The notes under the pieces were generated by a model. It was not told the DNA's origin and made no database searches. It was given only the letters and a program-made list of their open reading frames with translations. From Alsobacter metallidurans (GTDB lineage: Bacteria > Pseudomonadota > Alphaproteobacteria > Rhizobiales > Beijerinckiaceae): DNA of 64,000 bases. Numbering within the stretch: the first letter of the stretch is position 1; every line of letters begins with the position of its first letter. Both the position numbers and the translations under genes were made by a program. Below are positions 58,043 to 64,000 of this stretch, piece after piece. Location: assembly GCF_014636935.1 (NCBI RefSeq), contig NZ_BMES01000001.1, forward strand, positions 62,001 through 126,000, in the 5' to 3' direction.

Positions 58043-58738
58043 ATGCTTTCGGTGCAAGCCATCGACCTCTACTACGGCGCCGCCCAGGCGCTGCGCGGCG
58101 TCAGCCTGCAGGCCGAGGCCGGCAAGGTCACGGCCGTGCTGGGCCGCAACGGCGTCGGCAAGTCGTCGCTGTTGCGCGCCGTCACGGGCGTGCAGCCGGT
58201 CAAGGGCGGGAAGATCGTCTGGAAAGGGCAGGATCTCGGCGGCCTCGCGCCCTTTGATCGCGCCCGCCGCGGCATTGCGTATGTGCCGCAGGGCCGCGAG
58301 ATCTTCCCGCTGTTGACCGTGAAGGAGAACCTCGAAACCGGGTTCTCGCCCCTGCCGCGCGCCGAGCGCTTCGTTCCGGCCGAGATCTTCGACCTGTTCC
58401 CCGTGCTGAAGGACATGCTCAACCGTCGCGGCGGCGACCTTTCGGGCGGCCAGCAGCAGCAACTCGCCATCGGCCGCGCGCTGGTGACCCGGCCGAGCCT
58501 GCTGGTGCTGGACGAGCCCACGGAAGGCATCCAGCCCTCCATCATCAGGGACATCGGCCGCGCCATCGACTACCTTCGCCAAAAGGGCGACATGGCGATC
58601 CTGCTGGTGGAACAATATTTCGAATGGGCGCGCGACCTCTGCGACACCTATGCGGTGATGGATCGCGGCCAGATCGTGCTCGCCGGCCCCCGCGCCGACA
58701 TGGTCGAGACCGATGTGCGCCGCCATCTCTCGGTGTGA
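58043..58738 (+). CDS. urtE: urea ABC transporter ATP-binding protein UrtE
   Basis: A 231-aa LivF-type ATPase. Walker A LGRNGVGKSSLLRAVTG, YVPQGREIFPLLTVKENL, signature LSGGQQQQLAIGRAL, Walker B LLVLDEPTEGIQPS and a C-terminal EQYFEWARDLCDTYAVMDRG. ATG 58043 starts 2 bp after the urtD stop. Pairs with UrtD to drive urea import. Confidence 0.96.
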   Translation: MLSVQAIDLYYGAAQALRGVSLQAEAGKVTAVLGRNGVGKSSLLRAVTGVQPVKGGKIVWKGQDLGGLAPFDRARRGIAYVPQGREIFPLLTVKENLETGFSPLPRAERFVPAEIFDLFPVLKDMLNRRGGDLSGGQQQQLAIGRALVTRPSLLVLDEPTEGIQPSIIRDIGRAIDYLRQKGDMAILLVEQYFEWARDLCDTYAVMDRGQIVLAGPRADMVETDVRRHLSV

Positions 58739-58755
58739 TCTGGGCGCGGCACGCG

Positions 58756-58919
58756 CCACCCTCCCCTTGAGGGGGAGGGTCGACGGCCGCAGGCCGGCGG
58801 GGTGGGGCGGGGTGCGCCCGGCGAGGGCGCGTTCGTTACTCTTTCGCCTCGGCACTCTACGCCCGGCGTCACCCCACCCCGCCGCTTCGCGGCGACCCTC
58901 CCGCTCACGGGGAGGGTGG
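58756..58919. repeat. inverted pair of GC-rich repeat units between urtE and ureD
   Basis: A 52-bp unit (58756-58807), opening CCACCCTCCCC and closing CGGGGTGGGG with GGGAGGGTCG in the middle, reappears reverse-complemented at 58872-58919. The copies agree over most of their length and differ mainly in an internal GC dyad. A 64-bp unique segment lies between. Each unit is itself a hairpin. The form matches dispersed palindromic repeats abundant in alphaproteobacterial genomes (recall). It separates the transporter genes from the urease genes. Confidence 0.75.
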
Positions 58920-58948
58920 GCGCTGCGGCGTCCGTGTGGGGTTTGAGC

Positions 58949-59797
58949 ATGCTGCTCGATTCCCAATCCGAACCCGCAGGCGCGACGCCTGCCGCCCTTC
59001 CTGCCTATGTGCGCGCCAGCGGCGTCATTCAGGCCCGCTTCGCCCCGACGGGGCGCGGCACGCGCGTGATGGCGCTGCGCGAGGCGGGCGGCTACCGGCT
59101 GAAATTCCCCAAGGCGGCTGCCTGCGAGGCGGTGCTGATCAACACCGGCGGCGGCATGACGGGCGGCGACCGGCTCGACGTGTCGTTGACGTTGGACGCC
59201 GATGCGCAAGCCGTGATCACCACGCAATCGGCCGAAAAAATCTATCGCTCGGACGGCGCGGCCGCCGAGATCGCGGTCGACATCGCGATCGCGGAGGCCG
59301 GGCAGCTGTCCTGGCTCCCGCAGGAAGCGATCCTGTTTTCGGGCTCGCGCCTGCGCCGGCGGCTTCGGGTCGCCATGGCGGCGAGCGCCAGGTTGACCTT
59401 GGCCGAAACCGTCGTGTTCGGCCGCGTCGCGGCGGGCGAGACGCTGGGCGAGGGGCTCTTCGACGACCGCTGGGAAATCCGCCGCGACGGGCGCCTCGTG
59501 TTCGCCGAAGCCGTTCGGCTGGACGGCGCGATTGCGGCCACGCTGGCCCGCCCGGCGCTGGGCGGCGGCGCGCGAGCGGTTGCAACCGTCGTGCACCTCG
59601 CGCCGGACGCGGAACGCCGCATCGAAGAGGCCCGCGCGGCGCTGGACGGCGCACAATCCGATTGCGGCGCGAGCGCCTGGAACGGCATGCTGTGCGTGCG
59701 GCTTGCCGCCGAGGCGCCGGCCGTTCTCCGCGCCGACATGGCCGCCTTTTTGTCCCGGTTCCAATCCGGCCCGCTGCCGCGGGTCTGGCAATGCTGA
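58949..59797 (+). CDS. ureD: urease accessory protein UreD
   Basis: A 282-aa UreD/UreH scaffold that holds apo-urease during nickel insertion with UreF and UreG. It has the family segments [58 protein letters not shown] and [23 protein letters not shown] 58949. The frame runs upstream through the repeat without similarity. 13 bp before ureAB. ureE, ureF and ureG are not in the window. Confidence 0.95.
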   Translation: MLLDSQSEPAGATPAALPAYVRASGVIQARFAPTGRGTRVMALREAGGYRLKFPKAAACEAVLINTGGGMTGGDRLDVSLTLDADAQAVITTQSAEKIYRSDGAAAEIAVDIAIAEAGQLSWLPQEAILFSGSRLRRRLRVAMAASARLTLAETVVFGRVAAGETLGEGLFDDRWEIRRDGRLVFAEAVRLDGAIAATLARPALGGGARAVATVVHLAPDAERRIEEARAALDGAQSDCGASAWNGMLCVRLAAEAPAVLRADMAAFLSRFQSGPLPRVWQC

Positions 59798-59810
59798 GCG
59801 AGATCGTCCG

Positions 59811-60427
<617 letters not shown>

Positions 60428-60431
<4 letters not shown>

Positions 60432-60952
60432 GGTCCGTTGGTCTACTCGTCCTGGCGAATCTCGTGACGTTTCATCACGCATTCGCCAGAGAGCTCGATG
60501 ACGGCGTTCTGCGTTGGCGTTTCTGGCAAGGCGTTGACGAGATTAAAATTACGAATGCCAAAACGCTTGAGTCTGATGCTTACACCGGCCCAATCTTAAT
60601 CTGCGGAAAAGGGTCGGCAGACCTGAAGTTATGGGCGACGCTTATCCAAAAGCCCCGGCTGTCCAAACTGAAAGATCGAGCTGACTACCGCGGTCTTCAG
60701 GCACTGGTCTGGGCTGGTTCCAGTAAAGCACCCTGCGGGAACAACGTTGTTCGTTTCGAATCTAATGAAGCAGACGAGTACTGGGAATTTAGCTGCAAAA
60801 TACCTTTACGCGATGCAAAGCAGTTCCTCGCTGAATTTCAGCGCTCTGGCCGTTTAGGTTTCTCGGTAGCTGGCACTACGGATCAAATCGATGATCCCGG
60901 TGGGAGCGATGACAGGAAGCAGTTCGTCAAAGCGTGCAACAGTCGGAAATAG
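60428..60952 (+). CDS. unknown secreted protein inserted in the urease operon
   Basis: A 174-aa frame starts at GTG 60428, overlapping the ureAB stop (GTGA). It encodes a plausible signal peptide ([20 protein letters not shown]) and a ~154-residue mature domain with four cysteines (LICGKG, APCGNN, FSCKIP, KACNSR), suggesting disulfides. No family recognised. By hand count 60541-60900 is about 50% G+C, against about 75% for 60181-60240 in ureAB, and its codons use AAA, TTA and AAT that neighbours avoid. This points to recent acquisition. A role in urea use is unproven. Confidence 0.7.
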
Positions 60953-60981
60953 ATGTTTCGCGGAAGAGGGATCTAAACGCC

Positions 60982-62694
60982 ATGGCCACCAAACTCTCCC
61001 GCGCCGCCTATGCGGACATGTTCGGCCCCACAACGGGCGACAAGGTGCGGCTCGCCGACACCTCGCTGGTGATCGAGGTCGAGAAGGACTTCACCGTCTA
61101 TGGCGAGGAGGTGAAGTTCGGCGGCGGCAAGGTCATCCGCGACGGCATGGGCCAGTCGCAGATCACCAACGCGGCCGGGGCGGTGGACACCGTCATCACC
61201 AACGCGCTGATCCTGGACCACTGGGGCATCGTGAAGGCCGATGTCGGCCTCAAGGAGGGCCGCATCGCGGCCATCGGCAAGGCGGGCAATCCGGACATCC
61301 AGCCCGGCGTCACCATCGTGATCGGTCCGGGCACCGACGTCATCGCCGGCGAGGGCAAGATCCTCACGGCCGGCGGTTTCGACAGCCACATCCATTTCAT
61401 CTGCCCGCAGCAGATCGAGCACGCCCTGATGTCGGGCGTCACCACCATGCTGGGCGGCGGCACCGGGCCTTCGGCGGGCACCAACGCGACCACCTGCACG
61501 CCGGGGCCGTGGCACATCGCCCGGATGATCCAGAGCTTCGACGCCTTCCCGGTGAACCTCGGCATCTCCGGCAAGGGCAACGCCTCCCGGCCCGAGGGGC
61601 TGGTCGAGATGGTCAAGGCCGGCGCCTGCGCGCTGAAGCTGCACGAGGACTGGGGCACCACGCCGGCCGCCATCGACAACTGCCTCAACGTGGCCGACGA
61701 CCACGACGTGCAGGTGATGATCCACACCGACACGCTCAACGAATCCGGCTTTGTCGAGGACACGGTGGCGGCGTTCAAGGGCCGCACCATCCACGCCTTC
61801 CACACCGAAGGCGCGGGCGGCGGCCATGCGCCGGACATCATCAAGGTGGCGGGGCTCAAGAACGTGCTGCCGTCGTCCACCAACCCGACGCGGCCGTTCA
61901 CCGTCAACACGCTGGACGAGCACCTCGACATGCTGATGGTGTGCCACCATCTCGACTCGTCGATCCCCGAGGACCTGGCTTTCGCGGAAAGCCGCATCCG
62001 GCGCGAGACCATCGCGGCCGAGGACATCCTGCACGACCTCGGCGCGCTCTCGATGATGTCGTCCGACAGCCAGGCCATGGGCCGCCTCGGCGAGGTCGTG
62101 ACCCGCACCTGGCAAACCGCCGACAAGATGAAGAAGCAGCGCGGCTCGCTGAAGGGCGACGGCTCCGGCAACGACAATTTTCGGGCCAAGCGCTACATCG
62201 CCAAGTACACCATCAACCCCGCCATCGCGCATGGCGTGTCCAAGCACATCGGCTCGGTGGAGGTCGGCAAGTTCGCCGACCTGGTGCTGTGGTCGCCGGC
62301 CTTCTTCGGCGTGAAGCCCGATCTCGTGATCAAGGGCGGCTCCATCGCGGCCGCCCCGATGGGCGACCCGAACGCCTCCATCCCGACCCCGCAGCCGGTG
62401 CACTACCGGCCCATGTTCGGCGCCTTTGGCAAGGCGAGGACGGCCTCCTCGGTGGTGTTCGTTTCGCAGGCCGCCATGGAGGACGGGTTGCGCGAGCGGC
62501 TCGGCGTCTCCAAGCAATTCGTGCCCGTCGAGAACGTGCGCGGCGGCATCTCGAAGGCTTCAATGATCCACAACGACGCCACCCCGGACATCCAGGTCGA
62601 TCCCGAGACCTACGCGGTGACGGCCGACGGCGAGTTGCTGGTCTGCGAGCCCGCCACGGAGCTCCCGATGGCGCAGCGGTACTTCCTGTTCTGA
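60982..62694 (+). CDS. ureC: urease subunit alpha
   Basis: The 570-aa catalytic subunit with the dinickel site. It has the metal-binding [12 protein letters not shown], the carbamylated lysine in [21 protein letters not shown], the flap [22 protein letters not shown] and the nickel-binding aspartate region [11 protein letters not shown]. Length and C-terminus (PMAQRYFLF) are normal. ATG 60982 follows AAGAGGGA. It is 29 bp after the inserted ORF, so the operon remains intact around it. Confidence 0.97.
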   Translation: MATKLSRAAYADMFGPTTGDKVRLADTSLVIEVEKDFTVYGEEVKFGGGKVIRDGMGQSQITNAAGAVDTVITNALILDHWGIVKADVGLKEGRIAAIGKAGNPDIQPGVTIVIGPGTDVIAGEGKILTAGGFDSHIHFICPQQIEHALMSGVTTMLGGGTGPSAGTNATTCTPGPWHIARMIQSFDAFPVNLGISGKGNASRPEGLVEMVKAGACALKLHEDWGTTPAAIDNCLNVADDHDVQVMIHTDTLNESGFVEDTVAAFKGRTIHAFHTEGAGGGHAPDIIKVAGLKNVLPSSTNPTRPFTVNTLDEHLDMLMVCHHLDSSIPEDLAFAESRIRRETIAAEDILHDLGALSMMSSDSQAMGRLGEVVTRTWQTADKMKKQRGSLKGDGSGNDNFRAKRYIAKYTINPAIAHGVSKHIGSVEVGKFADLVLWSPAFFGVKPDLVIKGGSIAAAPMGDPNASIPTPQPVHYRPMFGAFGKARTASSVVFVSQAAMEDGLRERLGVSKQFVPVENVRGGISKASMIHNDATPDIQVDPETYAVTADGELLVCEPATELPMAQRYFLF

Positions 62695-62801
62695 GCGGGA
62701 CGCAGCTGCTGGTCGAGCCTTGCCGTTTGCGCATCGCCGCCCTGCGCGGGCGTATCCGCGCTGGCGGACGCCGTGACGCCCGCTTAATCCTGATCGCCTA
62801 G

Positions 62802-62823
62802 GGCGGCGTCCAAAAGCCGCCCG
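62802..62823 (+). terminator. weak hairpin after ureC
   Basis: GGGCGGC (62802-62808) pairs with GCCGCCC (62817-62823) around GTCCAAAA, 107 bp after the ureC stop and just before the MFS gene. Only GTTCG follows, so termination would be inefficient. Otherwise 62695-62835 contains nothing recognisable. Confidence 0.3.
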
Positions 62824-62835
62824 TTCGGGGACGGG

Positions 62836-64000
62836 ATGGCTCAGGACGTTCGGCGCGCGACGGCCGTGCTGGCGGTGACGCAGGTCATCGGCTGGGGATC
62901 GACCTTTTACCTGCCCGGCGTGCTCAGCCGGACCATGGCGGCCGATATCGGCGTGTCGCCGGAGTTCATTTTCGGCGGCGTCACCATCATGCTGGTGATG
63001 TCCGGCCTGCTGTCGCCGACGCTCGGCCGGTTGCTGGACCGCCACGGCGCGGCGCCCTTCCTCGCCGTTGGCTCGCTTCTGACCGGCGTTTCGCTCGCGC
63101 TGCTCGGCCTCGTCACCGGGCCGGTCACCTACGCGCTCGTGTGGCTGGCGCTGGGCTTCTCCACCACGCTAGCGCTGACCTTGCCGTCCTTCACCGCCAT
63201 GGCGCAGATCGCCGGGCACAACGCCCGCCAGAGCATGATCGTGCTGATGCTGATGACCGGGTTGTCGTCCAGCGCCGCGTGGCCAATCACGGTCTGGCTC
63301 GACGGCGCGGTGGGGTGGCGCTGGATGTGCGTTGTCTACGCGCTCGTCAATGTGGCCGTGTGCGCGCCGCTGCACGCCTGGGTGCTGCCGCGCCGCCGCA
63401 GCATGGGCGGCGGCGCGAGCGCCGGAACCGCGGCCCCGCCGATGATCCGGCAGAGCGGATTCCGCCCAGCCGTGATCGCCATGATGGCCGCGTTCGCGTG
63501 CTCCGGCTTCGTGTCCTGGGGCTTGTCGCTGCATATCGTCGAGCTGTTGCGGGACGTCGGCATGACGCCCGGGCTGGCGTTGACGCTCGGCTCGTCCATG
63601 GGCGCGCTGCAGGTGCTGGCGCGGCTCATAGAGTTCCTGCTCGGCAAGCGCGTGACGCCGATCGCCTCGGCGGTGTTCGCGTCACTTGTGATGATGGCCT
63701 CGTTCGTGCTGATCGCGCTCGCGAAGGGCTCCGTGACGGGCGCGACGGCGTTCATCCTCATCTACAGCATCGGCTCCGGCCTCTTGGGCGTCACCCGCGT
63801 GGCCCTGCCGCTCTGGGTGTTCGGTTCGGCCGTCTACGGCACTTACTCGGGCAAGATCGCGCCGGTGCAGAATTTCTCGTTCGCCCTAGCCCCGCTGGCG
63901 TTTTCGATCGTCACCGAGCGCTTCGGCGTCAGCGCCGGCATTCTCGTGTCCGGCGTGCTGGCCGCGCTGGCCGCCGCCGGCATGGCGCTGATCGGCGTCA
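62836..64000 (+). CDS. MFS transporter (3' end outside window)
   Basis: An open frame from ATG 62836 to the right edge gives at least 388 residues of a major facilitator protein with eleven to twelve hydrophobic helices. It has the loop GRLLDRHGAAPFL (motif A-like GRxxDRxG) after helix 2, a central cytosolic loop near LPRRRSMGGGAS, and GLLGVTRVALPLWVFG in the second half. Substrate not evident. Position after ureC may be coincidental. The C-terminus is missing. Confidence 0.85.
   Translation, partial: MAQDVRRATAVLAVTQVIGWGSTFYLPGVLSRTMAADIGVSPEFIFGGVTIMLVMSGLLSPTLGRLLDRHGAAPFLAVGSLLTGVSLALLGLVTGPVTYALVWLALGFSTTLALTLPSFTAMAQIAGHNARQSMIVLMLMTGLSSSAAWPITVWLDGAVGWRWMCVVYALVNVAVCAPLHAWVLPRRRSMGGGASAGTAAPPMIRQSGFRPAVIAMMAAFACSGFVSWGLSLHIVELLRDVGMTPGLALTLGSSMGALQVLARLIEFLLGKRVTPIASAVFASLVMMASFVLIALAKGSVTGATAFILIYSIGSGLLGVTRVALPLWVFGSAVYGTYSGKIAPVQNFSFALAPLAFSIVTERFGVSAGILVSGVLAALAAAGMALIGV

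Noticed and set aside
60934-60981. 16-codon upstream extension of ureC
   Set aside because: Overlaps the inserted ORF and lacks urease similarity; [20 protein letters not shown] at 60982 is the standard start.
60891-62801. 636-codon plus frame overlapping ureC
   Set aside because: Out of frame with ureC; repetitive Arg/His/Gly translation typical of a shifted reading of a GC-rich gene.

Overview
The window looks like a chromosomal stretch from a GC-rich alphaproteobacterium of the order Hyphomicrobiales (Rhizobiales). Signs are the rpsT-dnaA-dnaN-recF-gyrB order, irr divergent from fabA-fabB-fabI, a linked pbpC / alpha-2-macroglobulin pair, a SWFGD-BON protein, EcfG-type (GGAAC-N16-CGTT) promoters and a cluster of GANTC (CcrM-type) sites. 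Genus cannot be fixed by eye; the neighbourhood of Methylobacteriaceae, Boseaceae or Chelatococcaceae is a guess. I saw no rRNA, tRNA, CRISPR array, prophage or complete insertion sequence.

Layout. 1-1.4 kb: a truncated secreted alpha/beta hydrolase and a divergent membrane protein resembling the YEATS-associated helix family, with a CRP/FNR-like palindrome between. 1.4-9.2 kb: the replication block on the minus strand (rpsT, a ~0.9 kb non-coding gap with eight GANTC sites, dnaA, dnaN, recF, gyrB). 9.3-17.7 kb: TSUP permease, enoyl-CoA hydratase and mutM (minus), then ubiE-ubiB-coaBC-dut, an Rrf2 regulator and cysK (plus). 17.8-23.8 kb: orphan form II CoxL-like molybdoenzyme subunit, fabA-fabB-fabI, and irr. 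23.8-38.6 kb: SH3 protein, 2-hydroxyacid dehydrogenase, a DapA-family / FAD oxidoreductase pair, pbpC with a thioester alpha-2-macroglobulin, a degenerate protease-like protein and a Na/Pi cotransporter behind an EcfG-type promoter.

38.6-46.5 kb is a complete lower protocatechuate (beta-ketoadipate) operon, pcaI-J-F-H-G-B-DC, facing an IclR regulator. Between them lies a near-perfect 36-bp palindrome inside the regulator's promoter. 46.6-52.8 kb holds a small secreted basic protein, the SWFGD-BON protein, an allantoate/carbamoyl amidohydrolase, an HbpS/GlcG protein, a hydroxypyruvate-isomerase-like protein and a formylglycine sulfatase/phosphonate hydrolase.

53.0-64 kb is a urea module. A consensus sigma-54 promoter precedes urtABCDE (urea ABC importer), followed by ureD, a fused ureAB, an unrecognised AT-richer secreted ORF, and ureC. 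ureE/F/G are not in the window. Large inverted repeats sit between urtA and urtB and between urtE and ureD. The last gene is an MFS transporter cut by the right edge.

The most unusual signals are the low-GC ORF inside the urease operon, the GANTC cluster before dnaA, the pca palindrome, and the inverted repeats in the urea locus. No wholly new multi-gene system was recognised.
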